Positions 24,901-36,289 of a stretch of 64,000 bases of DNA are shown here, piece by piece; position 1 is the first letter of the stretch, and each line of letters begins with the position of its first letter. Location of the stretch: positions 1 through 64,000 of the IMG/VR virus record IMGVR_UViG_3300025085_000013. One strand, given 5' to 3'. This DNA is from a virus. The position numbers and the translations under genes are program-made. The notes beneath the pieces are model-generated. The model was not told where the DNA came from. It made no database searches and worked only from the letters and a program-made list of their open reading frames with translations.

Positions 24901-27900
24901 TTATTTTTTAACTATAGTAACACTAAATCCAAACGATTCAGTAAAACCTGTCCTTTTGTTATATATTAGGCTAAGATCAAATGGATTATTATTTATTAAT
25001 CTTGACCCAACCGCTGTGTTTATACTTAATCCAGCAGCGGACTTTTCTACGTTTGTTAATGATGCAGTAGAATAATCAATAGGGCTGTTATCCCTTGTGC
25101 TTTTTACATAAAAATCTATATTACCTACTTTATATAATTGTAGTATATTTTGAGTAATATATCTTATTACATCATCGTCAATAGTATCTAAATTACCGAA
25201 ACTAAATTCAGGCTTTATGTATTTTACAAACTGTTCTTTAATAGGGTTAAATAAAAATTCAATTAATCTTTTCTGTATAAAATTAAAAAATTTAATTGAT
25301 GTATCATTTTCACTAGTCATAAATGTACCTTCTATTAATGAAGGCTGGTTTATAGCACCTTTTACGAATGGTGAGTATTCAAATGTTTCTAACTCAATTT
25401 GCTCAGGTACTTTTAAATATTTAGAACCAAAAAATGATTTCTTTTCTGTCATTGCTCTGGTACCAATAACAGATTCTACTTGAGATTTATCTATACTCTT
25501 CCTAAAGTAAGACGGCTCCCAGTTCGACGCAAATGCGTAAAAGTTTCTGTTAGCAATTCCTACTTCATTAATTAAAGGGTATAAACTTAAGAATGCACTG
25601 TCAATAGAAAGCTCTAATACAGTAGACGGATCTTCTTCATTAACTTTATGATAAAATAAATTCTTTATTTGCCCAAAGTTACTAACATCACTAGAATTAA
25701 ATTGAGTGTTTGTATATCTACATAGTTCTAATACTTTCTCTTTATATATAGCATCTTCTGGTATAGGTGGACTAAAATCAACATTAAGATAAGGGTCTCT
25801 AAAATATAAAATATCTAGCGCAGTTGGTTGATAATAACCTGCATGCCTTCCTATTGGGGTTATCCTAGGTTTTGTTTGTAGCGAAAGACCATAACCAATA
25901 ATATCCGTTAAGTTAAATACAGTAGGTTTAGCAGGATCAGGTAATGCCCCAATATAAACAGATTTTAAAATATCCTCTTGTGACCTTAATTCAATAGCAA
26001 ACGTTTGTGCAATGTTTCCATCAGAATCCAATATACGATTACCGTCTTTATCAATAGTTTCATAAATTATAGATGGATCTCCTAAATTAACATTATTAAA
26101 AAGTGTAGCAGAACCAACATCGGTTAATCTAGTAGAATAAGCATCAAACCCACCACCAAGAGTAGTATATGAAGTTTGTACTAAAGATGATGTTGTTGGT
26201 ATACCACCACCAGGGAAATACTGCACGCCATTTTTTGTTAGAGTAGATGCATAAAATTCAGTGTTAGATACTACTCTTACTATATCACTTATTTGAAATT
26301 GGTCTACTCCTATTGTAAATTGTATCGTGTTAAATAAACCATCGCTACCTCTCCTAATGTCAGTTAAAAATCTAGTAGCATTACCATTTATATCAGGAAT
26401 ACCTTTTATAAGATATGCATTAATACTAGGTTCAAACTGCGCAGCATTTAAAGCAATGGCCCCATTTAAAAAACCCTTTGTATAAATATATTCATTTGTT
26501 ACTGCATCTATTTCAGGTTTACATTCATTAGTTAGCGGAGGTGTGCTTTGTGTTACATATTCATTTCTTAAAGAATATAACGCAGTTCTATCAATAATTT
26601 GTTCACCGTTATTAAAACATGCATTATCTAAAGTTAAAAAGATCATCATTACAACAGTCTTCCACTTTTCATTTTTTACAAATTTTATTTGTGTAGTAGG
26701 TTTATCTGGTGCGTTAGGTATAAGCATTACAGAAAATCTATAATCATTAAAACTACCATCAGTGAGATATTTTAATGACCTAGCATTAAAGTTAGGTTTA
26801 TCTTTAGGATTAGCTTTTGATTTTGCTATAACTCTAACACCTCTTAAAAAGGCTTCTGAAAAATTCTTTTCATCCCCACCGCTAAATCTACCATATCTAA
26901 GTTGTCTATCTATTAAATTAATAACTCCACCCGTAACAAATTTATCAATAATAAAATAATCATTAAAATAATCTTTATTAACTTTTTGAAAAGTACCTGG
27001 TGTATAAACAGCTCCTGTTATAGGATTAGCTTCAATAGTATCAGATGGTGCATAATCAATATAACTCCAAGAGCTCTTAATTGCTTCATTACCAAAATAT
27101 TCAGGAAATTCACATAAGTAATACCACTCATGAGTAAACCCTTGTGCTATTTGGCCTACTTCCCATTTAGATGGTGCAAAATTATTTTGGCCAAATGCCT
27201 CATTGACATTCAAGCTATACGGTAAATTTCTAACATTTTTACCATCATTTACCCAAGACCATTTATTTATGTAAGGAATGATCCTAGAAGCTGTTGCTTG
27301 TTGTATTAGGTAATTTTCCTCAAGCCTATCGTATTCGGATTTTATAACAGTATCAAAAGTTTCGTCAGGTGATGCGTCTTTTAACAATCCTATTAACCTA
27401 GCAAAACCACCATCATCATAAAATGCTCTAATTTCCGGGTTAGCACTAACGTTAGTATAAACACCATCATCACTTGTTTGATTATAATTCATAAACTCGA
27501 AATTAAGTTCACCTAATTTACTATACATAGTACTATAAAAATCATAATCAAAATCTTTAATAGGAAATATTGAAAATCTACCGAACGATGATCTATAATC
27601 AGAATATAGTGCAACCTGACCACTGCGGGTAATATTTATTTGATCGTCATTAAGTGTTATTATTACATTTTCGTCTACACCTTCATAGCCTATAATTTTA
27701 CCAACTTTGTTTCTTATAGGATTATCCAGATAAGGTACCCAATCACCAATTTGAGCAAACCCATCTTTAGATTGTATCCAATTACCTTTTATGAATCTAT
27801 TCTGATCACCGTTTGTAACTTTAAGTAAAGATCCTTTTACATCATTTCCTCCTACAAAGTTTTTAGTGTCTTCTGCTACTGACGATAAAGGATATGTTAA

Positions 27901-29514
27901 AATTGAGTTTACCATTAATGGATAATCTACAAAATCCATCTTAAAGCTTAGTCTATTAAATCTATCTCCAGCAAATCTTGATTGAACAAAAACAGTACCG
28001 TTGTTATAAGAAGCTTCAAAAAATCTAGATTCTAGAGGTATACCAATATTGATAGCAGATGTAATAGCTTTAGCAATTTCTTCGGGTGTACCGTTAGGAT
28101 TAAAAAATTGAAACTTACTCTTGCCTGGTTCAGGTACCTCTATTGAACTAGCACCTATTTGGCCTACTTCATTAATACCATCATAAAAGGTAATTCTAAA
28201 CCCATCAGTTAATTCATCTAATATATCAAACTTACATGTGGCTTTACCCTGCTGTGGTAAGATTTGTGCATTAGCATAGGTATCAGGGTATTTAAATCCA
28301 GCAAGAACTGAAATGTCAATTTTAGTGTCAAAAATTCTTATTTCGTTATTACCCCATAACGAGCCTTTTTTAACTGTATGGAAACTATTATTCTTATCCT
28401 TAATATAAAATATTGATTCTACTTCATTCACCCTCTGTGGTGTAGGTAACCCTGTAATAGTTGTAGTTTTGGCAGGATCTAAATAAATAAGCATACCGTT
28501 AGTGTTTGTCATTTCAAACGGTGTATTAAGTTGCTCGGATACTTCAGTTATTGTTTTAATTTTAGGTAACTGAGTTTTTTCTGTATTTTTATAAAAACCT
28601 TCACCTGATATATCAAACAACCCTTCTTCTATTTCGTTTACATATAAACCAAAATAGCGATTAATAGAATAATCAGGAGCATCTGCATCAGAAAACAAAA
28701 ATTCTAAATTTACTAAGTTAGCCAATAGTACACCGTTTCTCTGAAATCCTTCAGTAAAGAAGGACTCATTTTGTATTATTGTAGCATCCTTTGTTATTAA
28801 ATCATTATATGCAAAACTACCATTTGCTGTAAATCCGCCCTTTGCATAATTAATACCTGCCCACTGTAAAGGTTCGTCATTTCTCCATGAAATATTTAAA
28901 GGTGTTTCTGGAAAAGATTCTTGGTTTCTGTAGTTTCTTATATAGGAACCCAATAAACTATTACTGCTTAAATCAAATGTTTTGATTGCAGTGCAATTCT
29001 CAAGAACATTTTTTGTAAATGCAGTAGATGTTTGTGCGTCTAAATAATTAGTATTTTCTAAAGATTCATTTATATTGTTTACCGCTGCTGGGTTGTCTAT
29101 TCTAAATATTACAAAATTATTAGGAATCTGTTCATTTAACCAAAGCGGTGATAACATCCCTAAGTTTTCAGAATATGCTTCTGAGGCAACTGACCTTGTA
29201 CCAGCAGAATAAAACATTTCATACTGGTTTTGGTATTGTGAAAGAACTGATATATCTTGAAATTCTTGAAATACTTCATATGCTAAGTCTTTTGGAAATT
29301 TACCACCTTGAAAAAATTTAAAAACATCTCTATCATAAGTATCATCACCACTTACTTTAAACGCTTTAAATGTAGATGAAGCTAGCTGAGTATTTGCACT
29401 AAAAGATTCTAAGTATATGTTATCACCATTACTAACTATCTTAACATTACCTGTTAATTTAGGATTTGTTCTAATTATACCATAAGAAGCCTTGTCTAAA
29501 AGTTTTTCAGCCAT
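24901..29514 (-). CDS. Very large virion protein, 1537 aa
   Basis: The longest baseplate/tail-region protein after the collagen fibre. It opens with MAEKLLDKASYGIIRTNPKLTG and continues as mixed alpha/beta sequence without enzymatic motifs; many Asn/Phe/Tyr-rich segments look like stacked beta domains. It is preceded by the box GAATAAATAA and followed 7 nt later by the fibre gene. Position after the baseplate-wedge genes suggests an outer baseplate or fibre-anchoring protein. Family unknown to me. Confidence 0.7.
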   Translation of the reverse strand: MAEKLLDKASYGIIRTNPKLTGNVKIVSNGDNIYLESFSANTQLASSTFKAFKVSGDDTYDRDVFKFFQGGKFPKDLAYEVFQEFQDISVLSQYQNQYEMFYSAGTRSVASEAYSENLGMLSPLWLNEQIPNNFVIFRIDNPAAVNNINESLENTNYLDAQTSTAFTKNVLENCTAIKTFDLSSNSLLGSYIRNYRNQESFPETPLNISWRNDEPLQWAGINYAKGGFTANGSFAYNDLITKDATIIQNESFFTEGFQRNGVLLANLVNLEFLFSDADAPDYSINRYFGLYVNEIEEGLFDISGEGFYKNTEKTQLPKIKTITEVSEQLNTPFEMTNTNGMLIYLDPAKTTTITGLPTPQRVNEVESIFYIKDKNNSFHTVKKGSLWGNNEIRIFDTKIDISVLAGFKYPDTYANAQILPQQGKATCKFDILDELTDGFRITFYDGINEVGQIGASSIEVPEPGKSKFQFFNPNGTPEEIAKAITSAINIGIPLESRFFEASYNNGTVFVQSRFAGDRFNRLSFKMDFVDYPLMVNSILTYPLSSVAEDTKNFVGGNDVKGSLLKVTNGDQNRFIKGNWIQSKDGFAQIGDWVPYLDNPIRNKVGKIIGYEGVDENVIITLNDDQINITRSGQVALYSDYRSSFGRFSIFPIKDFDYDFYSTMYSKLGELNFEFMNYNQTSDDGVYTNVSANPEIRAFYDDGGFARLIGLLKDASPDETFDTVIKSEYDRLEENYLIQQATASRIIPYINKWSWVNDGKNVRNLPYSLNVNEAFGQNNFAPSKWEVGQIAQGFTHEWYYLCEFPEYFGNEAIKSSWSYIDYAPSDTIEANPITGAVYTPGTFQKVNKDYFNDYFIIDKFVTGGVINLIDRQLRYGRFSGGDEKNFSEAFLRGVRVIAKSKANPKDKPNFNARSLKYLTDGSFNDYRFSVMLIPNAPDKPTTQIKFVKNEKWKTVVMMIFLTLDNACFNNGEQIIDRTALYSLRNEYVTQSTPPLTNECKPEIDAVTNEYIYTKGFLNGAIALNAAQFEPSINAYLIKGIPDINGNATRFLTDIRRGSDGLFNTIQFTIGVDQFQISDIVRVVSNTEFYASTLTKNGVQYFPGGGIPTTSSLVQTSYTTLGGGFDAYSTRLTDVGSATLFNNVNLGDPSIIYETIDKDGNRILDSDGNIAQTFAIELRSQEDILKSVYIGALPDPAKPTVFNLTDIIGYGLSLQTKPRITPIGRHAGYYQPTALDILYFRDPYLNVDFSPPIPEDAIYKEKVLELCRYTNTQFNSSDVSNFGQIKNLFYHKVNEEDPSTVLELSIDSAFLSLYPLINEVGIANRNFYAFASNWEPSYFRKSIDKSQVESVIGTRAMTEKKSFFGSKYLKVPEQIELETFEYSPFVKGAINQPSLIEGTFMTSENDTSIKFFNFIQKRLIEFLFNPIKEQFVKYIKPEFSFGNLDTIDDDVIRYITQNILQLYKVGNIDFYVKSTRDNSPIDYSTASLTNVEKSAAGLSINTAVGSRLINNNPFDLSLIYNKRTGFTESFGFSVTIVKK

Positions 29515-29528
29515 TTATCTTTCTCTTT

Positions 29529-29540
29529 TTTTATTTATTC
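29529..29540 (-). promoter_or_regulatory. Putative late-promoter box
   Basis: Minus strand GAATAAATAAAA lies in purely non-coding sequence about 15 nt before the 1537-aa virion gene. Confidence 0.4.
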
Positions 29541-29575
29541 ACCAAAGATAAAGATAAAATAAATTAAGAATGTTA

Positions 29576-32500
29576 TTAACCTATTGGTCCAGCACCACCG
29601 TTAACATTAGCAAGTTGTATCCTAGAAACTCTTGTTTGATTTACTGAAGGGTTTAATCCTGCTACTACTTTTTCTAAATCGTTTAATCCTTTAGTTACTG
29701 TCTGCGATGGGAATACATCTATATTTAAATTATCCGATCTGTATTTAGCAAAAACCTCAATGTCATACTGGAATACACTTTGATTATTAGGGTATAAATC
29801 GAAACCAAGCTTCTTGGTGTATGTTACGTTTACAGTAGCTCCAGTAGAATCACCTGCAATATTACCTATACCTCCAGATGAACCAGCTCCTGTACCAAAA
29901 TAGTCTGTCATTCTATACTGAAATACTAAAGGTATATTAATAGAATTTTGCTGACCAAATTGTACAACCTCTTCAGATTGAACCGAGTCTCCATCTACTT
30001 GAATATTTTGATGGGTATCGGTCGATACAAATAAATAAGAACCACATGATTGCTTACCTAATAAATATTGGTCAAAACTATCAAATGCAGTTTTTACATT
30101 TCTTTCATACCCATCACCACCATTAGTAAGATCTGGATTTAATGTAGCATTAGATAAATTAGGTACGGCTACTAATGATGGGCTAGCGGCTAGTGATGTA
30201 TTATTAGCATCATTAAAAGTAACAGGTTCAGTTAAACCTAATGCAATAAGATCTACTGCATTTTCATTTAAATATATTGATTGTTGTTTACCATAGCTTT
30301 CATCTGATTGCAAAGGTATAAACTTTGATTGTCTAAATAAAACATTAGCGGTTCCTGCACCAGATGTTGCAGATGCACTAGTACAATCAATAGCACCTAC
30401 CTGCACTTCCGGTAAAGTTGCATTAACACCACCTAAGGTATCACCTGTTTGTAAAATATAATTTGATCTAAATGCAGCATAACTTTTAACATATGGGTGT
30501 TCAGTATGTACATCAATTACATCATCATTACCTGCTACATAACCGCTAGTAGTAAAAGGTGCTCCTGTTGCATCAAATCCACCTCCCCAGAAAAAGTCAG
30601 TTGCTAAAGCTGTATTTGAAGATGCATTTCTACCATAAAAATTTTCTGCTTGGTCTAGGTTTACAATAAAGTCACCATCAGGGTTTCTATAACTATAAAA
30701 GTTATCTTCTGATGAAACATCACTAAATCTACTATATAAGAATTGGTTTTTATTTTGTGCTGATTGATATGGTGCAATAGAAACATCCTGCCCAAATCTC
30801 CATGAATTACTCGTAGCCGGGTTAGTTAATAAGATTGGGGTTAAATCATATTTTCTAATTGTATTATAATCAGCATCATCAGCCGTGTATGTATTAATAC
30901 CTGAGCTTTGGTTTATTGAACTATTATCTAGCCATGAATATGTTGCAGGCAAAATGGTAGCGCCATTAGTAACATCTGCATTAGTGAGATATGGGCTTAT
31001 TGGCGGATTTTCAGATTGCTTAACCATTCTAGTTCTATTACCTGCAATCCTAGCTATTAATCTTAGTCCAGTTTGTGCAGTGTTTGCAATATTAATAAAG
31101 AAAGTTTTTGATATAATTGCACCTCTAGGATCATCTAAGTTAGCGACCTCTTGTGAATAAAATCCAGCAAAAATACTTGTTGTTGCATTTCTATTAAGAT
31201 TTGTAACATTACCTTGATCATCTACCAAAGTAGTTTGTAATTCACCTTGTGCAGATTGTAAAATCTCAGAAAACAAATCTAACTGATTTTGCATTTCCGT
31301 TAACTTAGTAAATAAATCAATAGGCGTCTGATTCTCAGATAAAAACCCAGATGCAATAACCGGAGATGAATGTGCATAATATGTTTCATTAGCAGTAAAT
31401 GAACTACTTAAATGTTCTTGTATACCCAGTTCATTTAAATCTTGTTCTAAAGAAACTTTTGCTAAGTCTTGTTGATTTTGGTTTATGATTGCTTCAGTAG
31501 CATTATCAGAGCTAAGATCTGCAGGAAATGGAATTATAGCAGCGATTGACCAATCACTCTCTAATGGGTTAGATGGCCATCCAGCCTCACTTATAGATTT
31601 AACTTGTACTTCAACCTGTTCACCTTTTCTTATAGGTATATCTAGTTGATTAATATTTACTGACTCTGCATTATCGGAGTCAATAGGTACCCATTGATAA
31701 ACACCAGTTAAAGAATTTTTAACCCTAGGTCTTAGTGTACTTTCTATTATTGAATAATTTGAAAACGCGCCTTGTGATGTACCTGAACCGTCTTGAAATT
31801 CAAATTGATTAACAGGATTTGCCACACCGTCATTAGATAAATAACGATATCTTATTTTAAATTTAACAATAGACTGTGGCCCTGTTGCTGGGGTAGATTT
31901 TTCTAATGGCATTGACCAAAAACCTCTTACTCTATATTTAGGTGCAATGCTTGATACAGAATTATCTTTCGCTTTTGCATCTATCTCTTTTACAACAGAT
32001 GAGTATAATTCAGCCTGAGAAGATCTTTCTGTAATTAAACCTTGTAATGCATTCTTGTCAGCATCTCTTTCTACTTCAGTAGAATAATTAGTGGTTTGTA
32101 TTTTAGTTCTACTTTGCTGAATCGCCACATCGAGTTCCTTTAAGGTAGACTCAATAGTATTCTTTTGATTATTTAAATCAGTAAGTTCAATTATAGCAGG
32201 TGAATCGCTTACTTGTGCATTAATTAATTTAACACCAAAATCTTCAGTATTTATTGTAGGTGAATTAGGCTTAATTCCTTCTCTTGTTGTTGGGATTTTA
32301 TCATCCGCAAAAGAAAGTAACATTGATCCAAAATCAATTGCACTCTGCTGATAATATTCTGCTAATGTTTGACTAGAGCCGGCTGCATTAATAGTAGTAA
32401 GTGTATTTGTATAAAACGAACTACCTGGTGACCAATTTACTGAAGGTATTTTAGAATTAGGATCTATTGGTTTTACAAAAGTAACACATCTTTCATTAAA

Positions 32501-33469
32501 TCCTACAGTAACATCTACTTGTACATTGTCTTCTACTGATGATGCGATTTTTAGCATATCAGAACCAATTAAAACAGGATCAGATCCTTCAACTAATTCT
32601 AAGATAACTGTATTTGTGCTAGAATCTAATTTAGTAACTTTATATCTTGTACTAATAGGATCGCTAATTACTTCAAGACTATCACCAACTGCTAGCTGAA
32701 TAGTATCACCAAAATTTGCCTCAGAGTCAGTATAAAAAATCTTATTTAATTTATATTGCTTTTTTTGTGATACTACAGTAACACCATTTACTTCTTCCGT
32801 AACAGTAGCATCCGATATTCTAAGTACACTAAAATTACCAGTATATCTTTTGGACCTAGGCGGTAAATCAACAACTGCTTCATCTAATACATATGATATA
32901 TTTCTTTCTACGATTTGTTGTAAAAAAGTAGTGTAATTTATATCTGATCGCCCTTCATAATTACTATTAAAATAATTAATCTTAGATTGCGTGTTAGTAT
33001 TAAGTATGTATCTTCTTATGATTGCTCTTTCAGTATCAATAGGTACTTGGCCAGTTAAATCAAAAGATACATATAATAGAGGATTTATTAATTCTTCAAA
33101 AAACCAATTAGGCTTTACATTAAATCTCTCTACTGTATTAATGCTAGATAAATCACTAGCCTCAACAGGTAACTGTGCCAATACTAACTTTCTAAATGTA
33201 CCATCAGATAACCTTATAGAACTATTTGATCCATTTACATTTGTAATTGTATTAAGATTATTATCTAATCTATCTATTGAATTTTTAAGAAAGCCAAAAC
33301 TTGGAATAGTAACTCTAGAATTTGTACCGTTATCATTTTGAATATTAATTGTAACAGATTCATTACTTGAAGTTATGGCCTGATTAACCTTTTCAAAACT
33401 CTCTAAAGAATTATTAAATAACCTTAGAAGCTCAGGTAAAAGTGTTGATATTGAATTATTTTCAGCCAT
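29576..33469 (-). CDS. Large virion structural protein with coiled coil and fibronectin-like segment, 1297 aa
   Basis: Residues ~1-45 are helical (PELLRLFNNSLESFEKVNQ). A coiled-coil section lies around 440-510 (TIESTLKELDVAIQQSRTK), followed by a beta domain starting PKYRVRGFWSMPLEKS with KIRYRYLSNDG, which resembles fibronectin type III modules often found in tail proteins. A second coiled coil is near 690-740. The C-terminal ~150 residues are Gly-rich then TKKLGFDLYPNNQSVFQYD. A tail/baseplate role is inferred from location. Confidence 0.68.
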   Translation of the reverse strand: MAENNSISTLLPELLRLFNNSLESFEKVNQAITSSNESVTINIQNDNGTNSRVTIPSFGFLKNSIDRLDNNLNTITNVNGSNSSIRLSDGTFRKLVLAQLPVEASDLSSINTVERFNVKPNWFFEELINPLLYVSFDLTGQVPIDTERAIIRRYILNTNTQSKINYFNSNYEGRSDINYTTFLQQIVERNISYVLDEAVVDLPPRSKRYTGNFSVLRISDATVTEEVNGVTVVSQKKQYKLNKIFYTDSEANFGDTIQLAVGDSLEVISDPISTRYKVTKLDSSTNTVILELVEGSDPVLIGSDMLKIASSVEDNVQVDVTVGFNERCVTFVKPIDPNSKIPSVNWSPGSSFYTNTLTTINAAGSSQTLAEYYQQSAIDFGSMLLSFADDKIPTTREGIKPNSPTINTEDFGVKLINAQVSDSPAIIELTDLNNQKNTIESTLKELDVAIQQSRTKIQTTNYSTEVERDADKNALQGLITERSSQAELYSSVVKEIDAKAKDNSVSSIAPKYRVRGFWSMPLEKSTPATGPQSIVKFKIRYRYLSNDGVANPVNQFEFQDGSGTSQGAFSNYSIIESTLRPRVKNSLTGVYQWVPIDSDNAESVNINQLDIPIRKGEQVEVQVKSISEAGWPSNPLESDWSIAAIIPFPADLSSDNATEAIINQNQQDLAKVSLEQDLNELGIQEHLSSSFTANETYYAHSSPVIASGFLSENQTPIDLFTKLTEMQNQLDLFSEILQSAQGELQTTLVDDQGNVTNLNRNATTSIFAGFYSQEVANLDDPRGAIISKTFFINIANTAQTGLRLIARIAGNRTRMVKQSENPPISPYLTNADVTNGATILPATYSWLDNSSINQSSGINTYTADDADYNTIRKYDLTPILLTNPATSNSWRFGQDVSIAPYQSAQNKNQFLYSRFSDVSSEDNFYSYRNPDGDFIVNLDQAENFYGRNASSNTALATDFFWGGGFDATGAPFTTSGYVAGNDDVIDVHTEHPYVKSYAAFRSNYILQTGDTLGGVNATLPEVQVGAIDCTSASATSGAGTANVLFRQSKFIPLQSDESYGKQQSIYLNENAVDLIALGLTEPVTFNDANNTSLAASPSLVAVPNLSNATLNPDLTNGGDGYERNVKTAFDSFDQYLLGKQSCGSYLFVSTDTHQNIQVDGDSVQSEEVVQFGQQNSINIPLVFQYRMTDYFGTGAGSSGGIGNIAGDSTGATVNVTYTKKLGFDLYPNNQSVFQYDIEVFAKYRSDNLNIDVFPSQTVTKGLNDLEKVVAGLNPSVNQTRVSRIQLANVNGGAGPIG

Positions 33470-33491
33470 TAGTTATGCTTTCTTTTATTAT

Positions 33492-35606
33492 TTATTTAAT
33501 TACGTCATACACAAAATTTAAGATGCCTTGTTCTGTGCATATAAATTCTATGATAGGTTTTTGTGATATATCTATATTTGTTATAACACCCATAGAAACT
33601 CCAAATGAACCAGTATTTAATCTACTTTGTGCATCTGTCCAAACTCTGATATTTCTTGAACCTATATTTAGATTATTATTAAATACCAATCTTAAAGTTT
33701 GTCCCGTTGACCATTGTATGTCAGTATCATCTATATAAACATTTAAATCTCCACCTGCTTCATTAACAGTATCTAATCTTAGCATATTTGTATAAATCCT
33801 AAGGTCTGAAAATACTTGCGGTGTCGCTTGGTTTAAATTAAGAGGATTAGATGTAGTAATTTCTAATTGATCTTTGTCAAAGGGAACCATCAAATTATAT
33901 TCTTGGTTTGCTAATGAAATGGTTATAAGGTTTGGTGTATTGGTATCTACATTTATTCCTGTGCCTTGTCTAATTACATTAGTGTTATATTGTAATGTAA
34001 TAGGAACATTTCCATTTGCCAATCCTTGGATTTCATCAGAGTTCTTAGCTATTAAATCAAGCAGAACAGTATCATTAGCAAAAGCAAGATTGGCATTATC
34101 CAATTGTCTTTGTATACTGTTAAGTTGTGCTTGTAATGAAGTAACATCAGAAACATTTGTTATCTGATTTTCTAATGACTGTACTTTTTGATCCAGTTCA
34201 GAAATTTCTAATTGTTGGGTCTGAAATATTTTTGCTGATTCTTGAAGTTGTGCAGTCGCTTCACTGAAGAGCTGCATTGAAAATGTATTATAGTCATTGA
34301 CAATTGTATCGATACCGGCCGTTCCTGGTGAAGCATCAAATCGTAAATTGATTTTAAATCCATAACTGTTTCCATTCTGTCCTGTAACTTTATTAGGTTT
34401 ATATTTTGGGTATCTTTGGATATAACCACCATCAGTTGTAGGTGTTATGTTATCTACTAATAAAATACCGTAAAGGTTAGTAACAGTATTTGCTGTGTTA
34501 CTAGTGTCTACTAAATCGTAATAAACCAATACCGCATTAAATTCAAATGTACTTGCTAAATCAGTTCCATTAAATTGAGGTATTGTTGCAATTGTTGGAT
34601 CTGTTATAATCTGCTCATAATCGTTAGGTGTAAAATCTACAGAAATACCATCTAACTGAGACCTAACATAAGCAGAGCCATTAAATCCAACGGGATTATT
34701 ATAATCACTAGGATATTTTTGTATATCAACACTGATTGGTGATGTGAATGTTATAGGCTCGGTAAAATAAGAATCTAATGATGTTGGCGGCGTAGGTTCA
34801 TTCATCCAATTTGCATTAGAATCCGTATACCCACCTGAGTTTAAACCTAGCAAAGGTTGATCATAATCATAAAATGCATTTATGCTTAATCCTTGTGGTT
34901 GTATTGTACTAGCATTACGCCCTAAGATAAATTCGTCTTTACCCTGTATTCTTAAACTTGGTTGATAGTTTGCATCAGATATAGAATCAAATAAAATAGT
35001 TGGTGTTCCACCTACTTCAGTTGGTACATTAATATAAAGTTCTGTATAAGCTTCACCTGCTTTATCTACATTATTAACAATATCAATATCGCCTACATAT
35101 TGTACAACCTTTCTATATTGCCTTGCTCCTGTTTTAATCTCATCTTCTTCAACAAACAAAGGCCTTGAAACTCCAGGATTTTTTTCAAGATTAGTAGCAG
35201 CACGAAATCGCATTGCACCAGTCTCTTTCATCCATTTAAAAAATACTCTTTCGGCAACAGATCTCTGTATTGTATTATCATAAGAAGCATCACTAATAAT
35301 TAATTCTTCTAAGTTCAGCGCGTAATTCTGAAGACTTTCTGTAAAATTAACATTAGGATCACCTTTTAATCCACCACTAAGAATCATACCATCAATGGTA
35401 TCAAACTGCATATAGTTTTCGTAATTACTAAATGTGTTTGGGTCTAGCTTATCAAAGTCAGGAATATTTAAAAGCACAAACTTAGAAAAGACCAGTTTGA
35501 GCTCATCATTATTGAGTGTCTTAGACAAATCTCTCGCAGAGGAAGAGAAGGTATAAAATGTACCCCCATCAGCTTGCGGTGTTTTAATTAAAGGCGTAGT
35601 TGCCAT
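33492..35606 (-). CDS. Virion structural protein with coiled coil, 704 aa
   Basis: N-terminal ~440 residues are mixed sequence (TFYTFSSSARDLSKTLNNDE at the start, resembling a DNA-independent structural domain). Residues ~445-525 form a coiled coil (LEISELDQKVQSLENQITNV), and the last ~150 residues are a beta domain with LRIYTNMLRLDTVNEAGGDL. This stalk-plus-head shape is usual for trimeric fibre or whisker proteins. Family not recognised. Confidence 0.65.
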   Translation of the reverse strand: MATTPLIKTPQADGGTFYTFSSSARDLSKTLNNDELKLVFSKFVLLNIPDFDKLDPNTFSNYENYMQFDTIDGMILSGGLKGDPNVNFTESLQNYALNLEELIISDASYDNTIQRSVAERVFFKWMKETGAMRFRAATNLEKNPGVSRPLFVEEDEIKTGARQYRKVVQYVGDIDIVNNVDKAGEAYTELYINVPTEVGGTPTILFDSISDANYQPSLRIQGKDEFILGRNASTIQPQGLSINAFYDYDQPLLGLNSGGYTDSNANWMNEPTPPTSLDSYFTEPITFTSPISVDIQKYPSDYNNPVGFNGSAYVRSQLDGISVDFTPNDYEQIITDPTIATIPQFNGTDLASTFEFNAVLVYYDLVDTSNTANTVTNLYGILLVDNITPTTDGGYIQRYPKYKPNKVTGQNGNSYGFKINLRFDASPGTAGIDTIVNDYNTFSMQLFSEATAQLQESAKIFQTQQLEISELDQKVQSLENQITNVSDVTSLQAQLNSIQRQLDNANLAFANDTVLLDLIAKNSDEIQGLANGNVPITLQYNTNVIRQGTGINVDTNTPNLITISLANQEYNLMVPFDKDQLEITTSNPLNLNQATPQVFSDLRIYTNMLRLDTVNEAGGDLNVYIDDTDIQWSTGQTLRLVFNNNLNIGSRNIRVWTDAQSRLNTGSFGVSMGVITNIDISQKPIIEFICTEQGILNFVYDVIK

Positions 35607-35629
35607 GTATTACTTTTTCTTTTTAATTA

Positions 35630-36280
35630 TTATGATAATGTATATGCATCACCCCCTACAATAAACCATACTCCGTTTCCGGTTCCATCGTCAACACATA
35701 GTAAATGAACAGTCTGCCCCTGTGCAGCTAAATCTATATTTGTATTACCCCCACTTAATACAAGTGGTGTAACTGCTCCAGTAATTCTTACTGTACCAGT
35801 TTGTGCTTGTGAATATACAAAAAAGATTTCCTGACCAATTGCACCATCATTTAGTGAAAGTGTTACAATGTTTGCTACATCACTATTACCAACACGCTCT
35901 GTTGTATATGGTGGTATAGCTGTACTTGTACCTACTGCTATATTATAAGGTACTGCACCTGCAAAAATATCATCTAATGTTTGTGGGTCTATGTCATTTC
36001 TAAATAACCCTCCACCATTTAAGTTTAAATTACCTGTCATATTAACATTAGTTAATACATCAAACGTAGATGCATTAATATCTAATAATACAGTAGATAA
36101 ACCAACCCTTAGTGACTCTGTCTTCAGATCATTAAGATTGGTAATAGTACCTGCAGTAGGGTTAAAATAAACCTCCATTGCATTAATTTCACTGGTCACT
36201 ATATTGAAATTATCATTCAATACTAACCTGGATCCGGATAATGAATCTGTTCCGAGAATTTCTGTTACGCTAATTGCCAT
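35630..36280 (-). CDS. Small fibre/virion protein sharing N-terminal module with the 1112-aa fibre
   Basis: 216 residues. It begins MAISVTEILGTDSLSG..(x)..NDNFN, matching the N-terminus of the 1112-aa fibre (MAITIQEILASD, then NFNFD). The rest is beta-rich with MTGNLNLNGGGLF and a C-terminal QGQTVHLLCVDDGTGNGVWFI, which is typical of short fibre C-terminal domains. It probably attaches to the same site as the larger fibre or assists its assembly. Confidence 0.6.
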   Translation of the reverse strand: MAISVTEILGTDSLSGSRLVLNDNFNIVTSEINAMEVYFNPTAGTITNLNDLKTESLRVGLSTVLLDINASTFDVLTNVNMTGNLNLNGGGLFRNDIDPQTLDDIFAGAVPYNIAVGTSTAIPPYTTERVGNSDVANIVTLSLNDGAIGQEIFFVYSQAQTGTVRITGAVTPLVLSGGNTNIDLAAQGQTVHLLCVDDGTGNGVWFIVGGDAYTLS

Positions 36281-36289
36281 TTCTTTTCT

